The notes under the pieces: generated by a model
What the model saw: only the letters and a program-made list of their open reading frames with translations
Database searches by the model: none
Told to the model about the DNA's origin: nothing
Made by a program: the position numbers and the translations under genes
Source of the DNA: Carpediemonas membranifera
Lineage: Eukaryota; Fornicata
Assembly (NCBI GenBank): GCA_019828565.1
Contig: JAHDYR010000069.1
Coordinates: 124,001-188,000 of the forward strand
Direction of reading: 5' to 3'
Length of the DNA: 64,000 nucleotides
Part shown: piece by piece, positions 38,711-48,951 of the stretch
Numbering within the stretch: the stretch's first letter is position 1
How the letters are laid out: every line of letters starts with the position of its first letter

Positions 38711-38911
38711 ACATAAACCTGCGGATTAGTGCAGGTGAAGGGGTTCGATGTTTTAGGTGAGGGGGGAGTAATGGTGGTGATGTGACCGCGGTTAGTGTCC
38801 TTGAGCTTGGTTTGACGCTTGGTCGAAGCGGCACATGCAAAGGTGATGAATTTTTGGGCCATTTACGTGACCGCGTAAATCATGTAACTGTCGAGCAACA
38901 CACACATTCTG

Positions 38912-41900
38912 ATGGCTATCTGGAAAAGGAAGAAAGATAACCCCGAAGTAACAACGCAAGCAAGCAAGCCGGCATCCAATGTTACGTCAAGCGCCGCAAG
39001 CGCTTCCAAAACTGCGGCAACGTCCGTAAAGCCGCAAACGCTGCGCCCCGCAGCTCCCCAGCATATGACGACTCCTTCTGGCAATCCGCTCGGTCTTTCC
39101 GCAGATGAGACGAACCTTCTACTCAAGGAGCTTCAACAGAAGCCTTCAACAGGCATCGAAGACGTTTTCGAGGACGCTGGCCTCGAAGAAGGCATCAAGA
39201 TGTGGGTAATGGACGGCCTACTGCCCCGGGAGATCCCCGAGTCAGAGCACGGCATCTTCTACTCGGCAGACGCCTATATCGTTCTTTCTGCCGTCGACCA
39301 CGACGGCGCCATGGACCTCGAACTGTACACCTGGGCCGGTAAGGACGCCACCATGGATAAGACAGGCTCGGTGGCAGCGTGGGTCGTGCAGCTGGCAGGG
39401 TACCTCTCGGAGATGGCCGCGGGATGCGTCCAGAAGAAGGAGGACGACGGCGAGGAGAGCCCCGACTTCATCGCCCTCTTTGGGGGAATAGAGCACCGCG
39501 AGGGCTCTTGTGCCACACGTACAGGCCTCCGCAAGCCCGTAATCGAGGCCCCGAGGCTTTTCCACATCATCCGAGTCGCTAAGCGGATCCGAATCATATC
39601 TAGAGATCCTACCTGGACCTCTCTTCCATGTATAGATATGCCCGAAGATTTGACTCACTCAAACGGCTCCCCAGTCCGCTTTGTAGACCACGGGCTTGTC
39701 TGGGACGAGAAGAAGCACGGCGACGTCGTCACCAAGTACGCAGGTTCGTTCATCCTGCAGCACGGCAAGTCCGTCTTCCTTTTCACGCCCCCCGCCCCGC
39801 CGTGTCGGGCGGTGATGCCGCAGGAGCGGGCTCGGCAGATGGAGGTTGCTGCCACGATCCAGGAGGACGTCCCCGGGGCCCGGCTGGTGGTTGTGGGTGA
39901 GACCGAGGAGGAGGACGCGCCGTTCTGGGCCGCCCTGGGCGGCCAGACTACTTGGGACCGCCTCCAGCCCGTGATCGCCGCGAGAAACGCAGCGATGGCC
40001 GAATACGACGAGGAGGAAGAGGAGTTCTCCGAGGAAGAAGAACTCGAAGAAGAGACCGACGCGTGCAAGCTAGTCCGGGTCGACTTCTCCACCGGCCAGT
40101 TCGGGATCAAACGGGTTGACAAGGACCCCGCCGGCCACTACACCAGGGCCATGCTCGCCCCCGATGCGGTCTACCTGCTGTTCACGGACCTCGAGCTCTT
40201 CGTGTGGACGGGGAACAAGGCCAGGGCCCTAGAGGTCTCGGGGGCGCTCCATGCGGCCACGGAGGTGCTCGGGCCGGAGCAGGGGCTGCACGTCGAGAGG
40301 GTGATCCCCTCAATCGAGCCCGTGACATTCACTGCACACTTCCCAGGGTGGAGAAAGGTCCTGCTGCCGTCAGAGTATCGCGTGGTCGAGTCGAAGATCG
40401 CCCAATCGGTCCCGCAGATTAAGGTCGATACGAAGATGATGCACACGCCGCCGGCACCTCCAGTACACCCTGCTACGCCCCCGTACGGCCGCATCCGGTG
40501 CTATCGTATCAGCGACTCCTCTGTCGAGGCTGTCCCGCCCGAACTCTTCGGACACTTCTTCTCCAAGGACGTCATCGTCGTGTGTGTCGACAACACGCAG
40601 AAGCCCCTCGACGCACCTGACCGGTCCTTCCATATCTTCGTCTGGGTTGGCCGCGACGCCTCTCCCCTCCCTGTGCTGACGTACAAACAGGTCCTGATGG
40701 GCAAGTTCGCGGTCCAGGTCGAGTCCACGGGCGGCGGGCGGCCCGTGCACCACTGGGAGCGGATGGGGAGCGAGAGCACCGAGTTCAAGCACCTCTTCGC
40801 GTCTACGATGGTTATCCACAGCGGGGGTAAGTCGGCCCTCTTCATCGACCACGCACCCGCCCCACCCACGCCCTGCCGTCTTTACCAGGTCGGCGGCTGG
40901 CCGTACGCTGCTCCGTGTGCAAGAGAGGTCGCCCCAACATTCTCATCGCTCAACTCCCGCGATTGTTTCCTGCTTGTGATCCAGCCGGAAAACCCTGCCA
41001 GAAGCCCGGCAGCAGCAGCGTTCGGTGATAAGATTGTGGTTGTCCTATGGAGAGGCAGGCTCGCCTCCAAGGATCTAGCCAACGCCGCCTTCGAGCTTGT
41101 CGACACCTTCATCCACTTGGAGCCGGACGAGGATGAAGACGACGTCGCCCACGTCATCACCGAGAAGGAGGGCAGCGAGGGGCCTGTGACGGTCGAGGCA
41201 CTCTGCGAGGAGGGCCAGCGAAAGCCGTGGGACCAATACTACCCCTCCCCCGCCAACTACGGTGTCGTTGCAATCGAGAAGAGCACGAAGAGCGTCAAGG
41301 TTGGGTTCGAGCAGGCGCTCAAGGATGGTGGGTTTGATCATTTGATGAGGGATGATTTGCATGAGGTTATGTATAGGGCTGACAAGTTTGATGAGCTCAA
41401 GACGAGCAAGAAATACGACTCGCTTGCCCAGAAGAAGCACGAGGCATTCATCCCGCGTCTATTCCGGCTTTCAGGAATCTCGGGCTGCTTTGACTATCTC
41501 CGAATCATCCCCATCCAGCAGGCCGAACTCGACTCCACCCAGATTTACATGCTAGACACGTATAGCCATGTATATCTCTGGGGCGACCCAGCCCACCACG
41601 ACTACGACGCTGCCGACAACCTGGCGCATGAATACATCGGTCAGGGGCTTAGAATCGACGGCAGAGTTGGCTGTGACGTTGTGCCTCTCCGGCCGGGTCT
41701 TGAACCACCAGCGTTTTTGTGCTGTTTCCCTGGTTGGATTGATAAGGAGGAGAAGCCTGTTTTTGACCCCTATGCTAAGCTCAGTGCTGAAGCAGTACAG
41801 CGTGGGTTCGAGGCTCGTCAGGAGCGGATTTTGAAACGGCTTGAGTACCAGCGTAAGATGGATGAGGCAGACGAGCGCGAGGCCCAGCGTATTATGGCGG

Positions 41901-41923
41901 AGATGGGGATCAAGAATGAATAG
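38912..41923 (+). CDS. Villin/gelsolin-family actin-binding protein
   Basis: A large (1003 residues) calcium-dependent type of actin severing or capping protein. After a basic, Ala/Ser-rich leader, six gelsolin-type repeats are visible. The first reads KMWVMDGLLPREIPESEHGIFYSADAYIVL and DLELYTWAGKDATMDKTGSVAAWVVQL. Later ones include YLLFTDLELFVWTGNKARALE, HIFVWVGRDASPLPV and IYMLDTYSHVYLWGDPA. An acidic run (EEEEEFSEEEELEEE) separates the third and fourth. The C-terminus is a Glu/Arg-rich helix rather than a classical villin headpiece (no KKEK end). ATG 38912 begins MAIWKRKK. It is the longest intact gene here and ends in TAG. Confidence 0.9.
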   Translation: MAIWKRKKDNPEVTTQASKPASNVTSSAASASKTAATSVKPQTLRPAAPQHMTTPSGNPLGLSADETNLLLKELQQKPSTGIEDVFEDAGLEEGIKMWVMDGLLPREIPESEHGIFYSADAYIVLSAVDHDGAMDLELYTWAGKDATMDKTGSVAAWVVQLAGYLSEMAAGCVQKKEDDGEESPDFIALFGGIEHREGSCATRTGLRKPVIEAPRLFHIIRVAKRIRIISRDPTWTSLPCIDMPEDLTHSNGSPVRFVDHGLVWDEKKHGDVVTKYAGSFILQHGKSVFLFTPPAPPCRAVMPQERARQMEVAATIQEDVPGARLVVVGETEEEDAPFWAALGGQTTWDRLQPVIAARNAAMAEYDEEEEEFSEEEELEEETDACKLVRVDFSTGQFGIKRVDKDPAGHYTRAMLAPDAVYLLFTDLELFVWTGNKARALEVSGALHAATEVLGPEQGLHVERVIPSIEPVTFTAHFPGWRKVLLPSEYRVVESKIAQSVPQIKVDTKMMHTPPAPPVHPATPPYGRIRCYRISDSSVEAVPPELFGHFFSKDVIVVCVDNTQKPLDAPDRSFHIFVWVGRDASPLPVLTYKQVLMGKFAVQVESTGGGRPVHHWERMGSESTEFKHLFASTMVIHSGGKSALFIDHAPAPPTPCRLYQVGGWPYAAPCAREVAPTFSSLNSRDCFLLVIQPENPARSPAAAAFGDKIVVVLWRGRLASKDLANAAFELVDTFIHLEPDEDEDDVAHVITEKEGSEGPVTVEALCEEGQRKPWDQYYPSPANYGVVAIEKSTKSVKVGFEQALKDGGFDHLMRDDLHEVMYRADKFDELKTSKKYDSLAQKKHEAFIPRLFRLSGISGCFDYLRIIPIQQAELDSTQIYMLDTYSHVYLWGDPAHHDYDAADNLAHEYIGQGLRIDGRVGCDVVPLRPGLEPPAFLCCFPGWIDKEEKPVFDPYAKLSAEAVQRGFEARQERILKRLEYQRKMDEADEREAQRIMAEMGIKNE

Positions 41924-42234
41924 ATGGCCTGGTGATGGTATGAATAGCTGTTGTGGTGTTTTGTGTTTCTTGAGTTTAGTTGAGGGAGTCAGCGGCCTTC
42001 TGTTGTCATTGGAGAGGTTAGTTAGATTGAGGCGGGGGTTGTGGGTGAAAGACGATGAAGAGTCAGCGTGAGGGGTCATTCTTGGCTAATCCGAGATACT
42101 ACTACTCGCGATCAAGCGTATCTTCCACGTACATTTTTTCCTCGAATTTTTTCCGGAATTTTTTCTGACCGGCAAAAGTCACGATGCCAATACCATTGCT
42201 CAACCAACAGTTTCAACGGCCCTCAAGACTTCTC

Positions 42235-44321
42235 ATGAGGATCAAAATGCATGGAATTCTTATCTCCCTTGCATTTCTCGCTGCCACTGTCGCTTGCGCT
42301 CAAGTTATTCCCAAGCGCGCTTCCGACGCCATCCTCGTTGACGATAACACTCTTGTCCTTGGCTCTTCGTATGATAAGGACGTATATCTCTACACCCGCG
42401 GCGCCGACAATCTATAGACGCTTTCCGCTGGCCGCTATCCTGTCGAGAGCACGTTCTTCACCGTCGCCGCTTCAGATGCCTGGATAGCCTTCGTTCGTGC
42501 CCTCCGATCCAGTAACTAACACAGTCCGTCGACTACTATGACTCATATAGCCAACGCACGGGTCGGGTGTACCTCCTGGAGCGACTGACGCCAACGTCCT
42601 TTGGCGCTGAGGTCATCCTCGACCCTCCAGCCCTCCCGGACGAGCTGTACGTCACTGTGGGTTCGTTCGGAAAGGCGCTCAGTATCGAGGGTGATGTGCT
42701 ATGCGTCGGTGCGCCTGGAACGATGACATCCGCTCTCACATCCTATCGGTCGGCATATCTGGTCTACAAATACTGTGAAGGAGACTCTTGGAAGCTTGAT
42801 TTCTACATAGTTCCCACTGCAGGAGCCCAGTACAATGGTGAACCCCACACAATAGTTGTTAACAACGGCGTCATCTACTACCGTTGGTTCAACTACGACA
42901 CTGGTGACCTCGAGGTTCGTCTGGCAGACACTAACGGCACCATTCTCTCTGCAGTGACTCTGCCCGAGTCTGCTGAATTCCCAGCCATTGATGCCAGCGG
43001 GGCTTGGCTTGTCGTGGGCGATTACATGGCAAATACATACTCGGGAGCCGCGTATGTATACAATGTAACTGATCCAGCCAGCCCCGAGCTATTTACGAAT
43101 CTCACCTCGACTTCTGACTCCCAAGATACTTTTGGCAAGACTGTGTCTGTTTCTGGAGACGTCATCGCCATCGGCGCCCCCAATGATCGTTCCCTGCGCC
43201 GTATTCTATTCGCGTACAAGTTCAACTCGAGCTCCGCCGAGTTTGGCCCACCATTCGTGTTGGCGCGCAACTCTTCGATTTTTTCTTATGGCACCAGCGT
43301 CGCCACCACTAATCACACCCTCTTTGTTGGCGCCAAATACCTCCAAAACGCAGGTGTTGTCATGGATTACTCGACCTGCGATGCTGGCTACCGCGTGGGA
43401 AACACCACCGATGAGTGCGAGCAATGCCCCGCAGGCACTTCCTCGACAGAGCTTGACCCTGTCTGCAACTACTGCCAGGCTGGACAGTATCAACCTAATG
43501 CCGGTCAGAGTACATGTATCGCGTGCTCGGGACACAATGTCTGGTCTGGGTCTGGTCCTCAGACGGAATGCCGGAAATTCATCAGTGACAACGTTATTGT
43601 GACCAATCGCAGCAGTATCACCTTTGAAAAAGACCTGCTTCCCAGTCCGGTGAAAAACGCCACGATGGGCGAGTGGCAGTGTAAGATCGTCAGCAACTCA
43701 ACGATGACAATTGCTGTCCCAGTGGTACTGCCCGCCTCATCTCTCGCTGGGGAGTACACGATGAACTTCACGCTCCTGGACTTGTCCTCGAGCTCGACTT
43801 CTGTGAGTGTGTCTGCGAACTTCAGCATACCAGACACGACGGTACTTGTCGACGGCACTGCAGTGGTTTCTGTTGTTACGAGCCCCATTTGTCCCTCGGA
43901 GATGATGCTTCCGAGTTTCGGTGTCAGCGAGCTCAACTGGGTCACGCTCAGCGATGAGGGCGACGTTGAATGCTACGCCAGGGCCACCCTCTCTACCAGT
44001 AAGCTCATACGTTACTTCGCACCCAACCTCAACGTCACCGATTCTGCTGCCTGTGTCTCTCTTACCGGAGCAAAGTTCGCCTCGCTAAACGGGATTGAGG
44101 TCTCGTTCGGCAATCACGAGCAGAACATCGACTTGGGCGATGGGCGGGTCTGCTTCGCTGTGCCCGCGTGGGTTGTGGGCGCATCTAGCTCATATCATAG
44201 GGCCATCGTCTATAGATACGGAGAAGTGATCCTAGATACGATCGTTTTCATTGATTCTGGAGCTTTTACGATGGCTGCGTCTGTCTTACTCGCCCTGCTC
44301 GCCCTATTTGTCTTGCTCTAG
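42235..44321 (+). CDS. Surface FG-GAP-like protein, possibly disrupted
   Basis: A signal peptide (MHGILISLAFLAATVACA) opens the gene at ATG 42235. Two or three FG-GAP/integrin-type blades follow (LGSSYDKDVYLYTR; SFGKALSIEGDVLCVGAPG; TFGKTVSVSGDVIAIGAPND). Then comes a Cys-rich module of GCC2/GCC3 type (CEQCPAGTSS, CNYCQAGQYQPN, CIAC). A hydrophobic C-terminus (MAASVLLALLALFVLL) suggests a GPI or membrane anchor. Two odd points: an in-frame TAG at 42415-42417, and a frame change that a 32-nt intron (42493-42524, ending ACTAACACAG) repairs. Whether the TAG is mutation, read-through or part of a second intron (42382-42417, GTATAT to CTATAG) is unsettled. Confidence 0.65.
42493..42524 (+). other. 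Putative 32-nt intron ending ACTAACACAG
   Basis: It begins GTTCGTG and ends with a branch-point-like ACTAAC directly joined to ACAG. Its removal joins DAWIAF to SVDYYDSYSQRTGRVYLL, a natural blade. The 3' end matches the compact acceptor known in Giardia and Trichomonas introns. Confidence 0.7.
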
Positions 44322-44433
44322 TACAAGCGTTGTAAATTGTGGCATGTGTCTGTCTGTCGAAGCAAAGCTGTGCTCAATTCAGCCGACCCTGCTGGAGAAG
44401 CAATAAAAAACAATCTTATAATGGCCGATTTAT

Positions 44434-46764
44434 CTAATAACTTGGCAGCTGGCTCGAGCGAGCCATGGTTAGCGAGGCCTGCACGTGCGTGCCCAGCCTC
44501 TGGACCTTGCCCCAATTCTTCCACAGCGCCAGAGGGACGGTGAGTGCGAGAACAAAGAGCGTGAGCAGGCTCAGCTTCGTCAGCGGAGACAGTGCTGAGA
44601 GAGTGGCAGCTGGGCACAAGTCTTCCACTGCCGCGTCGATTGCTTGCTGCTTTGCACGCTCCTCTTCGATAATCTGCTGACGAACACGGACGGCTTCGCG
44701 GCGACGGAACTCGGAATCCGGGTAGCAGAGGCAGAACTGGCTGCTGGCTCCTTTGTCACGGCATTGCTCGAATCTTGCGGTCGAACTAACCTGATATGAC
44801 CGGCCAAAGTACTTAATCTTGCCGTTTTTGTCGACTCTGACACCCATAGAAAAGGAAGTTTCAAGGTTAGTGTCAAACAGCACGTGATAATTGTACTGAC
44901 CGTCCAACTCCAAAACCTGGACCATTCTGGCGCATTTGCTCGTCCTGACAATCTCCACGCAGTTGGTCGGCTGGTACTTACTTGTGAGATGGGCTCTGGC
45001 GTTCTTATTAGCCTGCTCGATCGACTTGTCAAGGATTTTGAGCACGACCGGATCACACAGCTGGGATTCCGTCGCCGTATAGCTTGATGGAGAGAGGATG
45101 CAGTATTCAATGGGAATGCCCGCCTCCTGGCATGTCCGGGCGAACGGGCGGTCGTCAGCGATGGAGAGGCGCTCAAACAGGGACTGCGGCGACTGCTTGG
45201 TGGACTGCAACTTCATGTTTTTCGTAATCCGCTCGCGGTTCGATTCCTCGGGGAAGTTTTCGAGGAGGTGGCGCATCGTATAGTAGAGATCATATGTCGT
45301 CATCTGGTTGTGGCGGTTCTCTCGCAAGTTGTGCATAGCGTCGGGGTATTTGGACGCCCACCACTTAGGGACGAGGATGATGCAGAACGGCTGCTTGTGT
45401 GCGATGAAACCCACGTCTGTCTGGAACATCTCGCCGTAGTGGTTGCCGTGGTCGCTCATCAGGACCATCATGGTGTCGTTACGCTGCTCCATAAGCATGG
45501 CGACCACGTCGGACACGAGATCAAGCTCCCAGCCGGTGCAGTAGGGGTCAGAGCAGTGAGACTCGGACGTGCCAATCCAGAGGGCGACCTTGTCGTCGCC
45601 GTGGGCTTCGAACAGGTCGCTGGTCCACCGCGTCATGTCCCTCGAGGTTGGGAGACCGCCGCGACACACGCGGGGGGCGTTGAGGCCGTTAATGTGGGCG
45701 GTGAAGTCACACACTTCATCCCGGTAGACGTAGTTGAAGTGGTGGTGGAACTTGTCGGTGTGTCCAGTCAGGCTGCCAGTCACAGACTCGCAAAACTCGT
45801 GCGCGTCGGCCGTGATGAACCCAGCCTCGCGGAAGAGGTCATAGATCAGGAACTTGTCTGAAATCTTCGGTCCGACCGTTGGGTCGTCCCAGAATTTGGG
45901 CGTGTGGAAAGTGGTGGGGGGGAAGTCATCATCCATCACTCGACCGCTCCAGAAGGGAGACATGTTACCTCGCGTGTTCTGGTCGACTACGTTGTAGTTT
46001 CCCATCTCTGTCGCCTGGTATGGACGATCATCTGAGTTCATGTGGGAGTAAAGCTTCTCGCCAAAGTAGTGGAGGAAAGTTCGGGAGACAGCGTCGAGTT
46101 GGAGCACTGCAAAGTGCTTGAGCCCACCGAGAGCCTCGTGTTCGGACTCTTCGGGCGCGGTGGCGGTGTCGGGGGCATGGATACCCTGGAACGTGGCCTT
46201 GACGACCGAGGCCAGAGAAGCTCCCGGCTTGTGGCTCTGCATGGCTTGCGGAATGGACGATGGGACGAACTTATTGCCGTCCTTATCAGTGCATGCGCAT
46301 CTTACGAAGAGGTACCAGCTGCCCGGCCAGTGTTCGGGGTCATAATAGAGCTCTTCGGGGGTAAAGACGCGCTCATTCTCAAGGGGGTGGAATGTTCGTG
46401 TGTCAGGCTCTGTGGAGGCCGGTGTGCGGTGCTCACCTGTCCACTCAATGGTGCATTCGGGCGGGCATACGTTGGGCTCGTTAACCTTGAGGGTCCAGTA
46501 CTCGTAGTCGAAGTCGACGATGTGGAAACGGTCGCAAGCGGGCGGATTTTGAGCGATTGAGTATCCTCTTTCAAGGATTCCCCAGGCGCTGGGGCTCATT
46601 TCAGCGCCGGTTCTGCCGTAGTGGATGAGCTGCTCGCTGACGTTCAGCGAACCGATATAGTGCTCGTCAATACAGTCATAATCAGTGCGTGCTGCATATA
46701 TGAAACCCAACAACAGCAGGAGTGCAATACGCACCATGCAACGCTGAAGAATAGCCCCAAACAT
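44434..46764 (-). CDS. DUF229 sulfatase-like membrane protein
   Basis: DUF229 proteins have an alkaline-phosphatase/sulfatase-type core and unknown substrate. The 776-residue product starts with a signal peptide (MVRIALLLLLGFIYAA region). It then has the core: HFAVLQLDAVSRTFLHYF (the first metal-ligand Asp and nucleophile region), ITADAHEFCES, and MMVLMSDHGNHYGE (the second metal-site DHG). It ends with SLLTLFVLALTVPLALWKNW, a membrane anchor, and a 30-residue tail. Twenty-odd Cys suggest an extracytoplasmic disulfide-bonded enzyme. The first ATG of the frame is 46764. It faces away from the next gene. Confidence 0.88.
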   Translation of the reverse strand: MFGAILQRCMVRIALLLLLGFIYAARTDYDCIDEHYIGSLNVSEQLIHYGRTGAEMSPSAWGILERGYSIAQNPPACDRFHIVDFDYEYWTLKVNEPNVCPPECTIEWTGEHRTPASTEPDTRTFHPLENERVFTPEELYYDPEHWPGSWYLFVRCACTDKDGNKFVPSSIPQAMQSHKPGASLASVVKATFQGIHAPDTATAPEESEHEALGGLKHFAVLQLDAVSRTFLHYFGEKLYSHMNSDDRPYQATEMGNYNVVDQNTRGNMSPFWSGRVMDDDFPPTTFHTPKFWDDPTVGPKISDKFLIYDLFREAGFITADAHEFCESVTGSLTGHTDKFHHHFNYVYRDEVCDFTAHINGLNAPRVCRGGLPTSRDMTRWTSDLFEAHGDDKVALWIGTSESHCSDPYCTGWELDLVSDVVAMLMEQRNDTMMVLMSDHGNHYGEMFQTDVGFIAHKQPFCIILVPKWWASKYPDAMHNLRENRHNQMTTYDLYYTMRHLLENFPEESNRERITKNMKLQSTKQSPQSLFERLSIADDRPFARTCQEAGIPIEYCILSPSSYTATESQLCDPVVLKILDKSIEQANKNARAHLTSKYQPTNCVEIVRTSKCARMVQVLELDGQYNYHVLFDTNLETSFSMGVRVDKNGKIKYFGRSYQVSSTARFEQCRDKGASSQFCLCYPDSEFRRREAVRVRQQIIEEERAKQQAIDAAVEDLCPAATLSALSPLTKLSLLTLFVLALTVPLALWKNWGKVQRLGTHVQASLTMARSSQLPSY

Positions 46765-47024
46765 GACCAATGGTAAATAACGTAAATCCGATCAGTTTTG
46801 AGCAGCTTAGGTTAGGTTTCTGTGGATAACAGTCATCGGCGATTCGCGGCGTCTGGCCTGGTTGCTCATTGGCTGCACAGGCTGGCCTGACCAGCGCGAG
46901 GAATCACTTATCAAAGGGTTGGAAGGCGACTATGAATCATCTCGGGCTGTATTTGAGCCATATGCGAGGCAGTGGCTCTCAGTTCATCATTTATGTTCAT
47001 CGTAAATGTTGAGAAATTTGCCCG

Positions 47025-47735
47025 ATGAGCTCCTCTGAGGACGAATACGACACCGAAGGCTATGACGATAGCGAAGAAGAAGAAGAAGACACTGAGGAAG
47101 ATGATTCTGAAGATGAAAGCTCCGACAACGAAGAGGGTTCTGAATCAGCAGGTGAGGATGAAAAGAAGCCATCCAAGCCGCGTATACAGTTTGAGGGTTT
47201 CCCAGGCGCAATTCAGCTCCCCGTTGGCCCTAATTGCCGTGTTTCAATCCGCCCCACGGCTGATGACTCCGGTTTCTCCATTGTTGTTAGCGCCGGTGTC
47301 CACAGCGAACACACCATGTCCTTGACCATCGCTAACAACGTCTGCATCATCGGCCAGACTGTCTCAGCAACACCAGCGGCAGCCCAGCCTCCCCAAGTGA
47401 CCCAACAAGCCCCGATTCCCCAACATCAACAGATGGGAACCACGGAGCCGGGTTCGCTCAACAACACAGCAGCACAGGGCCAGCACAGCACCATGGGCAC
47501 CACCATGCCCCAGTCCCTGGGCCCTGGAACGGGGCACGGCCTGTCACCCGAGATGAAGCAGGTCGTCCCGCCAGACATCAGGCCCGCTACGAATCAGATC
47601 TCTAGACCTGAGATGCCGTCGAATATCCGAGAGTTGTACAAGTACTCCGCGAGTCGGCAGCCCGCGATGTCTCTTCGCACGGTTGACGTCTCCCGCCCAC
47701 TCAGCGAGCAGATGGCCGATATAGTGTTCCAGTGA
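47025..47735 (+). CDS. Unknown acidic Gln/Pro-rich protein
   Basis: A 236-residue product. Residues 1-48 are almost entirely Glu/Asp/Ser (phosphorylation-type, nucleolar-like acidic tract). Residues 52-110 look like a small beta domain (RIQFEGFPGAIQLPVGPNCRVSIRP and later FSIVVSAGVHSEHTMSLTIANNV). A long Gln/Pro/Met-rich disordered tail ends in QMADIVFQ. It resembles a histone chaperone in composition only. I recognise no family. Confidence 0.55.
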   Translation: MSSSEDEYDTEGYDDSEEEEEDTEEDDSEDESSDNEEGSESAGEDEKKPSKPRIQFEGFPGAIQLPVGPNCRVSIRPTADDSGFSIVVSAGVHSEHTMSLTIANNVCIIGQTVSATPAAAQPPQVTQQAPIPQHQQMGTTEPGSLNNTAAQGQHSTMGTTMPQSLGPGTGHGLSPEMKQVVPPDIRPATNQISRPEMPSNIRELYKYSASRQPAMSLRTVDVSRPLSEQMADIVFQ

Positions 47736-48016
47736 GGGCTGAGAGCTTAGTGTATCACTGTAGAATAGGCTAATAAAGTGCGCGAGACGTGTCTGGCAGG
47801 CGAGGTTGGGGTGGGTGGCGCAAGACCTCGTGTCGTGGGCCTGGGTGTGCTGTAGTATTGGTGGGCGGGTGCCGCACATGTGCGCAGCAGGTTGACCGTG
47901 GTCTCTCTCTAGAGTGAGCAAAACCCGAGGCCTCCCTCCAGTCATTATTGCTGAGAGATACCGGTGATTTAACTGATTCCCTGCGCGGGACTTGTGTGGT
48001 TGAGAAGGGAGTGACC

Positions 48017-48679
48017 TCAGATAAGCCAGGCAATGACGAGTAAGATACCACCTCCAATGATGAAGCCGGCGAGCAGGACAAATATGAGAGACAGCCTCCG
48101 TTGCTTGACTTCCAGGAACCTAAGCGTCCGCGTTTCGATTAGTATGCAGCTGGCGCCCACGAAAATAAACATTATACCCAGGGCAAATGAAAAGAAAAGA
48201 GGGAAGAACTGCCTGCCAAGGAAGTAACGGGACGCTGCATAGGCTATGAACGAGCCAACTATCACGCATGCGAGGAGAGCGCTCGCTACAACACTGACGA
48301 TGCGGTTGCTCTTGTTCAGTCGGCGGTACCGGACTTGCCTAGCCACAGAAGGGTTATGGATCTCAACAGAGATGCTGGAGGTGGCCCCTACGTTGGTAAA
48401 CTGTGGCGGATTGCAGGTGCTAGGCTCAGGTTGGTAGGATGGTTCCGGGAATGGGGGGATGAGGCGATCGCTGTCAGAACTCAGCGGGGCGGTGTAGGAA
48501 GGAGCTTGTTGCTGCTGTGACTGCTCATATTGGGAGTATCCAGTGGCTATATCGTCGTACTGGAAGCCGTAAGGGCTAGGATCAGGCGGGGGCGGTGCTG
48601 CAGCCGTAGCGCCGTAGGGATTCGAATACTGATTGGATGATCCCATTGCATTGCCGTAATACTGAGCATACGGGTCCAT
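48017..48679 (-). CDS. Small triple-membrane-helix protein
   Basis: The first 90 residues are Tyr/Gln/Pro/Asn rich (MDPYAQYYGN start), a low-complexity cytosolic domain. Three hydrophobic helices follow: SVVASALLACVIVGSFIAY, FFPLFFSFALGIMFIFVGAS and SLIFVLLAGFIIGGGILLVIAW. There are no conserved motifs. It starts at ATG 48679 because earlier codons in the frame are not ATG. A perfect poly-T/poly-A dyad lies about 30-50 bp upstream (48709-48726). Confidence 0.65.
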   Translation of the reverse strand: MDPYAQYYGNAMGSSNQYSNPYGATAAAPPPPDPSPYGFQYDDIATGYSQYEQSQQQQAPSYTAPLSSDSDRLIPPFPEPSYQPEPSTCNPPQFTNVGATSSISVEIHNPSVARQVRYRRLNKSNRIVSVVASALLACVIVGSFIAYAASRYFLGRQFFPLFFSFALGIMFIFVGASCILIETRTLRFLEVKQRRLSLIFVLLAGFIIGGGILLVIAWLI

Positions 48680-48951
48680 TAGCAGTGACTTATCGTTGTG
48701 ACTGAAAAATGTTTTTTTAAAAAAACTGTCGAATCTCGATCTCGAGATCTGCGGGCAGACGCCATCATCGGACAGCAGGTCTGGTGACTTGTAGCCTGGT
48801 AGCAAGCCTACTCACGCCGCTTTGGTCCGTTGTTGGGTTGGCTTCTCATCTCCCAAATGGGACACAATCACCCAAATACTTTGCCACGAAACAGAGCATA
48901 TAACTTAGTTTATACCGCACGACGGCATGACAGACCACCCTGCCCACCTCA

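Noticed and set aside
42415-42417. TAG/TAA reassigned to Gln as in hexamitid diplomonads
   Set aside because: Villin ends in TAG and G6PD, SEC31 and eIF3b end in TAA at the expected family ends, with no other in-frame TAG/TAA inside conserved domains.
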